From Thalassobaculum sp. OXR-137 (GTDB taxonomy: Bacteria; Pseudomonadota; Alphaproteobacteria; Thalassobaculales; Thalassobaculaceae), in NCBI RefSeq assembly GCF_034377285.1, contig NZ_CP139715.1:3890001-3954000 (forward strand): a stretch of 64,000 nucleotides of DNA, written 5' to 3'. This document shows, piece after piece, positions 32,511 to 42,194 of the stretch (the first letter of the stretch is position 1; each line of letters opens with the position of its first letter). The notes under the pieces were generated by a model that was not told where the DNA came from, searched no databases, and was given only the letters and a program-made list of their open reading frames with translations. A program made the position numbers and the translations under genes.

Positions 32511-32948
32511 CCCTTCGACACGCGCCCGCTGCTCAGGGCGAGGTCATTCATATCTAGAATATAAGCCGTCATCCCGGCGGGCCCCGGGCCTGATCCGGGG
32601 GTCGGCCGGGACCGAGCCCACACGCCGGAACCTGGTCCCGGCCCGTCCCCGGATCAGGTCCGGGTCGTCCGGGATGACGATCAGACTGAATTCGACCTCG
32701 CCCTGAGCAGCGGGAGCGTGTCGAAGGGCAGGCGCGTGTAGAAGGGCAGGCTGGGCGCGGCGATGCCGTCATTTCCGGATTGCTCTCATCGTCATCCCGG
32801 ACGCGCCCGGACGGGAGCCGGTTCCGGCGCGTGAGCTCGGTCCCGGCCGACCCCCGGATCAGGTCCGGGGCTCGCCGGGATGACGGCTTATTTTCTAGAT
32901 ATGAATGACCTCGCCCTGAGCAGCGACCAACGGGAGCGTGTCGAAGGG
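32511..32948. repeat. Nested composite inverted repeat, about 440 bp
   Basis: Outer arms CCCTTCGACACGC (32511) and GCGTGTCGAAGGG (32936-32948). Next, a 52-bp arm at 32528-32579 (starting GCTGCTCAGGGCGAGGTC) is inverted at 32873-32924 with a single mismatch near its middle. A third copy of the outer arm lies at 32694-32728, and several CCGGATCAGGTCCGG-type palindromes lie inside. The region has no coding capacity. It appears to be a mosaic of insertions of one repeat family into another. Confidence 0.8.
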
Positions 32949-32955
32949 CCGCCGC

Positions 32956-33795
32956 TCACAGGGCCGTCGGAACGGGCCCCACCACCTGGTCCCGCAGCGC
33001 CTGCCAGCCGGCCTCGTCGGCCGCGGCGATGATGCCGCCGCCAAGCTTGCCCGGCCGGTACGGGGTGCCGTCGACGCAGGCCGAATAGCCGCCGGCCTCG
33101 GCGTGGATCAGCAGGCCCGGCGCGTGGTCCCAGGGCATCTTCTTCCAGTACACCGCATAGTGCCACCGGCCGGTCGCGAGCTGGATGTAGTCGTAGCCGG
33201 CGCAGCCGCGGCGGTAATGCCGGTCGCCCAGCATCTCGTTGGCGCGGGCGCGGATGCCCGGGCGGACCTCCTCGGGGAAGAAGCGGAAGTTGAAGCTTCC
33301 CTCCATCTCCTCGATGCCCGCGGCGGCGGCGACCCGCAGCGGCGCGCGCGTCCCCTCCGCCAGCATCCAGGCCCCCTCGCCCCGGGCCGCGACGGCGGTG
33401 CGCTTCTCCACCGGCTGGTGGATGGCCGAGGCGATGGTCTCGCCGCGATGGGCGAGCGCCACCATGACGCAGAACCGGTCCTTGCCCTCGGCGAAGTTGT
33501 TGGTGCCGTCGACCGGATCGACGATCCAGACCGGCGCGTCGCCGTCGATCCGGCCCAGCAGCGAGCGGTCCTTCTCCACCGATTCCTCGCCGATCACCAC
33601 CGAGCCCGGATAGAGATCCGGCAGCAGCTCGACCAGACGGCGCTCGGCCGCCTCGTCGGCGACGGTCACCAGATCGGTCGGACCGGTCTTCTCGCGGATG
33701 TCGCCCTCGGCCAGATTGCGCCAGCGCGGCAGGATCTCCGCCTCCGCCACCTCGGTCAGGGTAGCGGCGAGCCGGTCGAGATCGACGGATGTCAT
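32956..33795 (-). CDS. Inositol monophosphatase-family phosphatase
   Basis: 279 residues from ATG 33795 (ACGGAG site upstream). The Mg-binding motifs are VIGEESVEKD (Glu), WIVDPVDGTNNFAEG (DPxDGT) and the C-terminal MPWDHAPGLLIHAEAGG (WDxA-type). The family includes inositol-1-phosphatase, histidinol-phosphatase and 3'-phosphoadenosine phosphatases; the exact substrate is not resolved. It lies downstream of the groESL terminator on the same strand. Confidence 0.88.
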   Translation of the reverse strand: MTSVDLDRLAATLTEVAEAEILPRWRNLAEGDIREKTGPTDLVTVADEAAERRLVELLPDLYPGSVVIGEESVEKDRSLLGRIDGDAPVWIVDPVDGTNNFAEGKDRFCVMVALAHRGETIASAIHQPVEKRTAVAARGEGAWMLAEGTRAPLRVAAAAGIEEMEGSFNFRFFPEEVRPGIRARANEMLGDRHYRRGCAGYDYIQLATGRWHYAVYWKKMPWDHAPGLLIHAEAGGYSACVDGTPYRPGKLGGGIIAAADEAGWQALRDQVVGPVPTAL

Positions 33796-33821
33796 CGTCA
33801 GAAAGCTCCGTGGAAACGAGA

Positions 33822-33848
33822 AAGGGCCGGACACACGGCCCGGCCCTT
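33822..33848 (-). terminator. groESL terminator hairpin
   Basis: AAGGGCCGG (33822-33830) and CCGGCCCTT (33840-33848) form a 9-bp stem with a 9-nt loop, 22 bp beyond the groEL stop. Strong GC stem; on the minus strand it is followed by a short T-containing stretch. Confidence 0.75.
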
Positions 33849-33870
33849 CCCTAACACGAGTGCGGCTGGC

Positions 33871-35583
<1,713 letters not shown>

Positions 35584-35594
35584 TCAGCGGCCGA

Positions 35595-35882
35595 TCAGCC
35601 GACGACACCCATGATGTCCGACTCCTTCATGATCAGCAGGTCCTTGCCGTCGATCTTGACCTCGGTGCCGGACCACTTGCCGTACAGCACGGTGTCGCCC
35701 TTCTTCACGTCCAGGGCGACGACCTTGCCGGACTCGTCCCGGGCGCCGGCGCCGACGGCGACGATCTTGCCCTGCATCGGCTTTTCCTTCGCCGTGTCGG
35801 GGATGATGATCCCACCGGCAGTCTTGGTGTCGCTCACCAGCGGCTCGACGACAACGCGGTCATGCAGCGGACGGAATTTCAT
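35595..35882 (-). CDS. groES: Co-chaperonin GroES (10 kDa)
   Basis: 95 residues, [20 protein letters not shown] onward, with the mobile-loop region [16 protein letters not shown] and the C-terminal [17 protein letters not shown]. Caps GroEL. Ribosome-binding site GGAGG precedes the ATG. First gene of the operon, with a CIRCE operator 41 bp upstream. Confidence 0.97.
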   Translation of the reverse strand: MKFRPLHDRVVVEPLVSDTKTAGGIIIPDTAKEKPMQGKIVAVGAGARDESGKVVALDVKKGDTVLYGKWSGTEVKIDGKDLLIMKESDIMGVVG

Positions 35883-35922
35883 GGGGCTTCCTCCATGGCT
35901 CGGCCAAAGAAAACGGCGGGCA

Positions 35923-35949
35923 TTAGCACTCGCCGTGAATGAGTGCCAG
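35923..35949 (-). promoter_or_regulatory. CIRCE element (HrcA operator) for groESL
   Basis: TTAGCACTC (35923-35931), 9-bp spacer, GAGTGCCAG (35941-35949). The consensus is TTAGCACTC-N9-GAGTGCTAA, so one arm is perfect and the other has two mismatches. It lies just upstream of groES, implying repression by HrcA. Confidence 0.92.
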
Positions 35950-35989
35950 GGGTATGGAGGTTTACCCTGTTTCTGTCAACCGGCTGGCC

Positions 35990-37294
35990 TCAGTTCAGGC
36001 GCTGAAACCGCTCTCCGAAGCGCTTTTCGGCCCGTGCGAGGGTGCTCGGGTCCAATCCGACGGTGATCGTCGAGCCGGTGTCGTCGTCGATCCGGTCGAT
36101 GATGTCGCCATGGCTGTGCAGCCAGGCGGTGATCTCGCCGTCGGCGTAATCGACGTGCAGGGTCACCACCCGGTGGTTGGCCGACAGGAAGCCGTCGATC
36201 GCCTTGACCAGATCGGCGATCCCCTCGCCGGTGACCGCCGACACGCAGACCGTGTCGTTGAGCCGGGCGACCTCGTTGCGCAGGGTGATGCGGCGTTCCT
36301 CGGGCAGCCGGTCGATCTTGTTCAGCACGTCCAGCATGCGTCCCGGCCGGGTGGTCTCGTCGACCCCCAGATCCTCCAGCACCGCCAGCACGTCGTGCTT
36401 CTGGGCCTCGGTGTCCGGGTGCGAGATGTCGCGCACATGCAGCACCAGGTCCGCCTCGGTCACCTCCTCCAGGGTCGCGCGGAAGGCGGCGACCAGATGG
36501 GTCGGCAGGTCGGAGATGAAGCCGACCGTGTCGGACACGATCACCGTGCGCCCGCCCGGCAGGTCGATTCGCCGCATGGTCGGGTCGAGGGTGGCGAACA
36601 GCAGGTCCTGGGCCATCACCGAGGCGCCGGACAGCTTGTTGAACAGCGTCGACTTGCCGGCGTTGGTGTAGCCGACCAGGGCGACGATCGGGAACGGCAC
36701 CCGGCGCCGCGCCTCGCGGTGCAGCTCGCGGGTCCGCTTCACCTCCTCCAGCTCGCGCTTGATGCGGGTGATGCGGTCGCCGATCAGACGGCGGTCGAGT
36801 TCGAGCTGGCGCTCGCCGGGGCCGCCGAGGAAGCCGGCACCGCCGCGCTGGCGCTCAAGGTGGGTCCAGGACCGCACCAGGCGGGAGCGCTGGAAGGTGA
36901 GCGAGGCGAGTTCGACCTGCAGCCGGCCTTCATGGGTGCGCGCCCGGGCGCCGAAGATCTCGAGGATGAGCTGGGTCCGGTCGATGACCTTGACGTTCAG
37001 CCCCTTCTCCAGGTTGCGCTGCTGCACCGGGGTGAGCGCGTGGTCGATGACCACGACCTCCACCTCCATCGCCTCGGCCAGCGCCTGGAAGCGCTCGATC
37101 TGGCCGCCGCCGAACAACGTGCTCGGGCGCGGCCGGTTGACGGTCAGCACCTCGCTGTGGACGGTCTCCAGGTCGATCGCGGCGGTCAGGCCGACGGCTT
37201 CCTCCAGACGTGCCTCCGGGTCGCGGACACCGGGGGTGTCCTCGTCCTTGGACGGCAGACGCGGATGCAGCACGATGGCGCGGATCTTACCCAA
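35990..37294 (-). CDS. hflX: GTPase HflX, ribosome-associated
   Basis: 434 residues. N-terminal HflX domain (VIDHALTPVQQRNLE, RTQLILEIFGARARTHEGRL) and a glycine-rich linker (GGAGFLGGPGERQLELDRRL). The G domain has P-loop LVGYTNAGKST, switch LDPTMRRIDLPGG and NKID. HflX splits stalled 70S ribosomes after heat stress. It follows hfq after 183 bp on the same strand, the conserved hfq-hflX pair. Confidence 0.94.
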   Translation of the reverse strand: MGKIRAIVLHPRLPSKDEDTPGVRDPEARLEEAVGLTAAIDLETVHSEVLTVNRPRPSTLFGGGQIERFQALAEAMEVEVVVIDHALTPVQQRNLEKGLNVKVIDRTQLILEIFGARARTHEGRLQVELASLTFQRSRLVRSWTHLERQRGGAGFLGGPGERQLELDRRLIGDRITRIKRELEEVKRTRELHREARRRVPFPIVALVGYTNAGKSTLFNKLSGASVMAQDLLFATLDPTMRRIDLPGGRTVIVSDTVGFISDLPTHLVAAFRATLEEVTEADLVLHVRDISHPDTEAQKHDVLAVLEDLGVDETTRPGRMLDVLNKIDRLPEERRITLRNEVARLNDTVCVSAVTGEGIADLVKAIDGFLSANHRVVTLHVDYADGEITAWLHSHGDIIDRIDDDTGSTITVGLDPSTLARAEKRFGERFQRLN

Positions 37295-37477
37295 GCGGGG
37301 CTCCTTTTACGGGGACCCGACACGGTGCGTCCGCCCGGCGACGTGCCTGGGCCAAGACCGGCGATATGCCGGAGCGCATGGGAGTCCCCTCCAGCGCTCC
37401 AACATGTGGATGGCCGGGCCCCGGATCAAGTCCGAGCTGTCGGCGGAGGCAGTCTACCCCGAGACGGGGCATGCGGA

Positions 37478-37726
37478 TCAGCTATCGCTGTCCTCGCCCG
37501 GCTCGAACAGGCTGACCGGGTGCTGCGGCATGATCGTCGACACCGCGTGCTTGTAGACCAGCTGGGAATGGGCGTCGCGGCGCAGCAGCAGGCAGAAATT
37601 GTCGAACCACGTGACAATGCCCTGGAGCTTCACGCCGTTCACGAGGAACACGGTGACGGGCGTCTTGTCCTTACGGATCTTGTTGAGAAAGACATCTTGG
37701 ACGCTCTGGCTCTTTTCTGCGGCCAT
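37478..37726 (-). CDS. hfq: RNA chaperone Hfq
   Basis: 82 residues. Sm1 region [20 protein letters not shown] and [20 protein letters not shown], and Sm2 [13 protein letters not shown] (the KHA-xS box) are intact. The C-terminal tail is short, as in most Alphaproteobacteria. It pairs small RNAs with mRNAs; in nitrogen-fixing relatives it links to ntr control, which is of interest given the ntr genes upstream. Confidence 0.96.
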   Translation of the reverse strand: MAAEKSQSVQDVFLNKIRKDKTPVTVFLVNGVKLQGIVTWFDNFCLLLRRDAHSQLVYKHAVSTIMPQHPVSLFEPGEDSDS

Positions 37727-37832
37727 GGTTTTTTCCTTCGCTCCTCAATCGGCTCGCGCGCGCGGGTGGTGACACCACCTCTTTCGCAGATGCGAGATCA
37801 GATTGAAAGATATACCGCGAAATCGTTGCGAC

Positions 37833-38486
37833 TCAACCGCGTAGCTCGCCAAGAAGCGCATAACAGTCAAAAAGCTGCACCGCGGGCGCACAATCGCTCA
37901 GATCCTCGGGGTGCGGATCCTCGGGATGCAGCAGAACCGGGACGCATCCGGCCGCATGAGCGGCCCGCAGATCGACCGCGCTGTCGCCGACGAACCACAC
38001 GCTCGGCCCCGCCGTCACGCCGGTGCCGTCCAGCGCCATGTGGATCGGATCGGCCGCCGGCTTGTCCTTGGCCGCGTCGTGCGAGCCGAGGATCCGGTGA
38101 AAATACCTGTCCCAGCCGAGATGGGCCGTCTCCAGCCGCAGATAGGTGCCGGACTTGTTGCTGACCACGCCCATGGGGATGCCCTCGGCCGCCAGGGCGT
38201 CGAGCAGCTCGACAGCTCCCGGCAGAGGCCGCAGGGTCTCCAGGTGAATCGACGCGAAGCTCTCGTAGAACCGCTTGGAGGCGTCCTCCCAGCGCTCGCC
38301 GAACAGCTTGGGGAAGCTGTCGCGCATGGAGAGCTTGGCGTTCGCCCGAACCTGCGCCTCGTCCCAGGGGTCAAGGCCGTACTCGCTGAAGGTGGTGGAC
38401 AGGGCGCGGGTGATGCCGCCCCAATTGTCCACCAGCGTGGAGTCCCAGTCGAACAGCACCGCGTCGGGACGCGGCAGTCGACTCAC
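37833..38486 (-). CDS. HAD-superfamily hydrolase (phosphoglycolate-phosphatase-like)
   Basis: 217 residues. HAD motifs: I, VLFDWDSTLVDN (nucleophile Asp); II, GVVSNKSG; III, KDKPAADP; IV, WFVGDSAVDLRAA. Cap domain of the alpha-helical type, as in Gph. Overlaps the dat stop by 4 bp, so it is translated with it. The substrate is uncertain; housecleaning phosphatase is a fair guess. Confidence 0.85.
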   Translation of the reverse strand: MSRLPRPDAVLFDWDSTLVDNWGGITRALSTTFSEYGLDPWDEAQVRANAKLSMRDSFPKLFGERWEDASKRFYESFASIHLETLRPLPGAVELLDALAAEGIPMGVVSNKSGTYLRLETAHLGWDRYFHRILGSHDAAKDKPAADPIHMALDGTGVTAGPSVWFVGDSAVDLRAAHAAGCVPVLLHPEDPHPEDLSDCAPAVQLFDCYALLGELRG

Positions 38487-39346
38487 GCGGTGGCCCCTTC
38501 CCCGGCCGCGTACTCCATGTAGCTGTCGCGCAGGCCGCGCGACAGGGTGCCGGCCTTGCCGTTGCCGATCACCACATCGTCGATCTGGGTGACCGGGGTG
38601 ACGAAGGCGGTGGCCGAGGACGCGAAGGCCTCGCGCGCCTTCTTGGCTTCCTCGACGGAGAACGCCCGCTCCACGTATTTCAGGCCCTGGCGCTCGGCCA
38701 GCTTGAGGATCGACAGCCGGGTGATGCCGTTCAGGATGTCGTGGGTCGCCGGCCGGGTCACCAGCTCGCCGTCCTGGGTGACGATCCAGGCGTTGCTCGA
38801 CGTGCCCTCGGTGACGTTGCCGTCCTCGTCCACCTGCCAGGCCTCGAAGGCGCCGTTCTCGCGAGCCTGCTGCTTGCCCAGAATGTTAGGAAGAAGCGCT
38901 ACCGACTTGATATCGCAGCGTTCCCAACGAATGTCCCTGATCGTGATGACCTTGACGCCGTTCTCGACCGTCTCCTGGCTCGGCATGGCGATCCGCTTGG
39001 CGGTCAGCACGATGCTCGGCTTGGCGTTCTTCGGGAACGGGTGGTCGCGCTTGGCCACGCCGCGGGTCACCTGCATGTAGACCAGCCCGTTGCGGATCCG
39101 GTTCAGGCGCACCAGCTCGCGCATGACCGAGCGCAGGGCGCCCCGGCTCATGGGATGGGCGATGCGCAGCTCGTCCAGCGAGCGGTCCAGGCGATCGAGA
39201 TGCGGCATCTCGTCCACCATCACGCCGTTCTGCACGAGAACCACCTCGTAGACGCCGTCGGCGAACTGGTAGCCCCGGTCCTCGACATGGACCTCGGCAT
39301 GGGAATGGGGAAGGAAACGGCCGTTCACATAGGCGATCCGGGACAT
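38483..39346 (-). CDS. dat: D-amino acid aminotransferase / branched-chain-type class IV transaminase
   Basis: 287 residues, fold-type IV PLP enzyme. RGYQFADGVYEVV near the N-terminus; the PLP lysine lies in CDIKSVALLPNILGKQQA (the K of IKS); VTEGTSSNAWIV and GITRLSIL bind the phosphate. The sequence is closest in layout to D-alanine transaminases, which supply D-Glu/D-Ala for peptidoglycan; a branched-chain specificity cannot be excluded. Between trkA and the HAD gene in the ntr-hfq cluster. Confidence 0.85.
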   Translation of the reverse strand: MSRIAYVNGRFLPHSHAEVHVEDRGYQFADGVYEVVLVQNGVMVDEMPHLDRLDRSLDELRIAHPMSRGALRSVMRELVRLNRIRNGLVYMQVTRGVAKRDHPFPKNAKPSIVLTAKRIAMPSQETVENGVKVITIRDIRWERCDIKSVALLPNILGKQQARENGAFEAWQVDEDGNVTEGTSSNAWIVTQDGELVTRPATHDILNGITRLSILKLAERQGLKYVERAFSVEEAKKAREAFASSATAFVTPVTQIDDVVIGNGKAGTLSRGLRDSYMEYAAGEGATA

Positions 39347-39395
39347 GGGACCTCCGGCTGGGCGAGATGGGAGACAGGAAGGAAGTAAGGGATAT

Positions 39396-40772
39396 CTAGA
39401 AGAAATCGAGACGGACGGCGAACAGTTTCTCGACTTTCTTCACCGCTTCATAGGTGGCAAAGACGACCACCCGGTCGCGGGCCTGCACCACCGTGTCGGC
39501 GCGCGGCACGATGACCTCCTCGCCGCGCACGATGGCGCCGACGATCACGCCGTTCGGCAGCTTGGCGTCCTTCAGCGGATGGCCGACCAGAACCGAGGTC
39601 TCCAGCGCCTCGGCCTCGATCACCTCGCCGAAATCCTCGCGCAGGGAATAGACGCTGCGGATCCGGCCGCGGCGGACGTGCTGCAAGATCGTGGAGACGG
39701 TGATGGCCCGCGGGTTCACCACGGCGTCGATGCCGAGCTGGGTGATCAGCGGCGCGTAGGTGGAGGCGTTGATCAGGGCGACGGTCCGCTTGCAGCCCGA
39801 GCGCTTGGCCAGCAGCGAGCTCAGGATGTTGACCTCGTCGTCGTTGGAGACGGCGACGAAGGTCTCGGTCTGGGAGATGTTGGCCTCTTCCAGGATCTCC
39901 GGGTCGAGCACGTCGCCGTTCAGCACCATGGTGCGCTGGAGCGACTGGGCCACCGAGCGGGCGCGGGCGCGGTTGAACTCGATCACCTTGGCGTTCACGC
40001 CGTGATGCTCGCGCTCGATCTCCTCGGCCAGGGTCAGGCCGATATTGCCGCCGCCGGCGATGATGACGCTGCGCGCCTCCGGCTCCTCGTGGCCGAAGCT
40101 GGCGAGCGCCCGGGAAAGGTGACGGCTGTCGCAGACGAAATAGACCTCGTCCCCCGGCAGCATCTGGTCCTCGGCCTTCGGCACGATCGCCTTGCCCTCG
40201 CGCAGGATGCCGACGATGACCACGGCGAGATCGGTGAACAGCGAGGTGAGCTGGCGCAGGGGTGTGTGGATGATCGGCGTGGTCTCGTCGCAGCGCACGC
40301 CGACCACCCGGACCTTGCCGTCGGCCATGGGGACCACGTCGAGCGCACCCGGCACCTGCAGGCGGCGGCCGATGGCGCGGGCCACCTCGCGCTCCGGCGA
40401 GATGATCACGTCGATCGGCATGTGCTCGCGCGAGAACAGATCGGCCCAGATCGGCAGCAGATAGTCCTGGTTGCGCACGCGGGCGATCTTGGTCGGCACG
40501 TTGAAGATCGAATGGCCGACCTGGCAGGCGACCATGTTGACCTCGTCGCTGTAGGTCACCGCGATCAGCATGTCGGCATCGCGCAGTCCGGCCTGCTCCA
40601 GCACGCTGGGATAGGAGGCGAAGCCGGCGATGGCGCGCACGTCGAGGGTGTCGCTGAGCTTCTGGATCAGCTCCGGCGACTGGTCGATCACGGTGACGTC
40701 GTTGTTCTCGCCGGCAAGGTGACGGGCGATGCTGGTGCCGACCTGACCGGCCCCGCAGATGACGACTTTCAT
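39396..40772 (-). CDS. trkA: Trk potassium uptake system, NAD-binding peripheral protein TrkA
   Basis: 458 residues, two tandem RCK units. The first Rossmann motif is CGAGQVGTSIARHL at residues 6-19, the second IIAGGGNIGLTLAEE near the middle; each is followed by a TrkA-C domain (REVARAIGRRLQVPG, VIEAEALETSVLVGHPL). It gates the TrkH/G potassium channel. Linkage of trkA to ntrX is typical of Alphaproteobacteria. Confidence 0.95.
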   Translation of the reverse strand: MKVVICGAGQVGTSIARHLAGENNDVTVIDQSPELIQKLSDTLDVRAIAGFASYPSVLEQAGLRDADMLIAVTYSDEVNMVACQVGHSIFNVPTKIARVRNQDYLLPIWADLFSREHMPIDVIISPEREVARAIGRRLQVPGALDVVPMADGKVRVVGVRCDETTPIIHTPLRQLTSLFTDLAVVIVGILREGKAIVPKAEDQMLPGDEVYFVCDSRHLSRALASFGHEEPEARSVIIAGGGNIGLTLAEEIEREHHGVNAKVIEFNRARARSVAQSLQRTMVLNGDVLDPEILEEANISQTETFVAVSNDDEVNILSSLLAKRSGCKRTVALINASTYAPLITQLGIDAVVNPRAITVSTILQHVRRGRIRSVYSLREDFGEVIEAEALETSVLVGHPLKDAKLPNGVIVGAIVRGEEVIVPRADTVVQARDRVVVFATYEAVKKVEKLFAVRLDFF

Positions 40773-40796
40773 CGAGCGATGACTTTCATGAGGAGG

Positions 40797-42194
40797 TCAG
40801 CCGGACTGACGGACGGGCTTTTCCGCCTGCTGCAGACCGAGTGACTTGAGCTTGCGGTGCAGAGCCGACCGCTCCATCCCGACGAAGGAGGCCGTGCGCG
40901 AGATGTTGCCGCCGAAGCGGTTCACCTGGGCCAGCAGATACTCGCGCTCAAAGGTCTCGCGGGCATCGCGCAGGCTGAGGCCCATGATCTCACTGCCCTT
41001 CTCCCAGCGCAGCGCCGCCGGCGTGGCGGAGCCAATCTCCGGCGGAAGCTGGTCGGCGCGGATCGGCTCGCGGGCGCCGCCGCCGGCCATGATCAGCATC
41101 CAGTCGACCACGTTGCGGAGCTGGCGCACGTTGCCCGGCCATTCGTAGGCCTGCAATGCCGCGACCGCGTCCTCGCCCAGCGGGCGGGCGGCCATGCCGC
41201 TGGCCTCGGCCGAGAGGACGACGAAATGCCGGGCGAGCATCGGCACGTCCTCGCGCCGCTCGCGCAGGGGCGGCACGCGGATCGGCACCACGTTCAGCCG
41301 GTAGAACAGGTCCTCGCGGAACCGGCCGGCGCTCATCTCCTGCTGAAGGTCGCGGTTGGTCGCGGCGATCACCCGCACGTCGACCTCGACCTCGGTGTCG
41401 CCGCCGACCCGGCGGAACGACTGTTCCTGGAGCACCCGCAGGATCTTGCCCTGGGTCTCCAACGGCATGTCGGCCACCTCGTCCAGCAGCAGCGTGCCCT
41501 TATGGGCCAGTTCCAGGGTGCCGATGGTGCGCGGCTCCGCCCCGCCCGGCTCGGTGCCGAACAGTTCCGTCTCCAGGCGGTCGGGGGTCAGCGTGGCGCA
41601 GTTCAGCACCACGAAGGGGCCGGTGGCGCGGCGCGAGCGCTCGTGGATGCGGCGGGCGACGATCTCCTTGCCGACACCGGCCGGGCCGGTGATCAGCACC
41701 CGGCTGCCGGTCGGGGCCACCTTCTCGATGGAGGCACGCACGGTGTTGATGCCGTTGGAGATGCCGACCAGGTCGCTGGCGGTGCCGCTGCGTTTCTTCA
41801 GGTCGTCGTTCTCGCGCCGCAGCCGGGCGGCCTCGATCGCGCGCTGCACCATGAACAGCAGCCGGTCCGCCTTGAACGGCTTCTCGATGAAGTCGTAGGC
41901 GCCCTTCTTGATGGCGGTGACCGCGGTCTCGATGGTGCCGTGGCCGCTGATCATGATCACCGGCAGGCCGGGATGGTCGCGCTGGATGGCGCTGAGAATG
42001 CCGAGCCCGTCGAGCTCGCTGTTCTGCAGCCAGATGTCGAGGATCACCAGGGAGGGCATGCGCCGGCGGATGACGTCGAGCGCTTCCGTCGAATTCGCCG
42101 CCTGGCGGGACTCGTAACCCTCGTCCTCGAGGATATCGCCGATCAGCATCCGGATATCGGCTTCGTCGTCGACGATCAGGATATCATTGGCCAT
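40797..42194 (-). CDS. ntrX: NtrX response regulator (no intact GAFTGA)
   Basis: 465 residues. Receiver domain 1-120 with phospho-acceptor D53 and acidic pair D9/D10. AAA+ domain from about 140 (Walker A GPAGVGKE, Walker B GTLLLDEVADMPLETQGK). C-terminal Fis-type HTH (GNISRTASFVGMERSALHRK). Where sigma-54 activators have [13 protein letters not shown], this protein has ELFGTEPGGAEPRTIGTLEL, so the sigma-54 contact loop is lost, as known for alphaproteobacterial NtrX. Overlaps ntrY by 11 bp. Acts with NtrY in nitrogen, redox and cell-envelope control. Confidence 0.94.
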   Translation of the reverse strand: MANDILIVDDEADIRMLIGDILEDEGYESRQAANSTEALDVIRRRMPSLVILDIWLQNSELDGLGILSAIQRDHPGLPVIMISGHGTIETAVTAIKKGAYDFIEKPFKADRLLFMVQRAIEAARLRRENDDLKKRSGTASDLVGISNGINTVRASIEKVAPTGSRVLITGPAGVGKEIVARRIHERSRRATGPFVVLNCATLTPDRLETELFGTEPGGAEPRTIGTLELAHKGTLLLDEVADMPLETQGKILRVLQEQSFRRVGGDTEVEVDVRVIAATNRDLQQEMSAGRFREDLFYRLNVVPIRVPPLRERREDVPMLARHFVVLSAEASGMAARPLGEDAVAALQAYEWPGNVRQLRNVVDWMLIMAGGGAREPIRADQLPPEIGSATPAALRWEKGSEIMGLSLRDARETFEREYLLAQVNRFGGNISRTASFVGMERSALHRKLKSLGLQQAEKPVRQSG

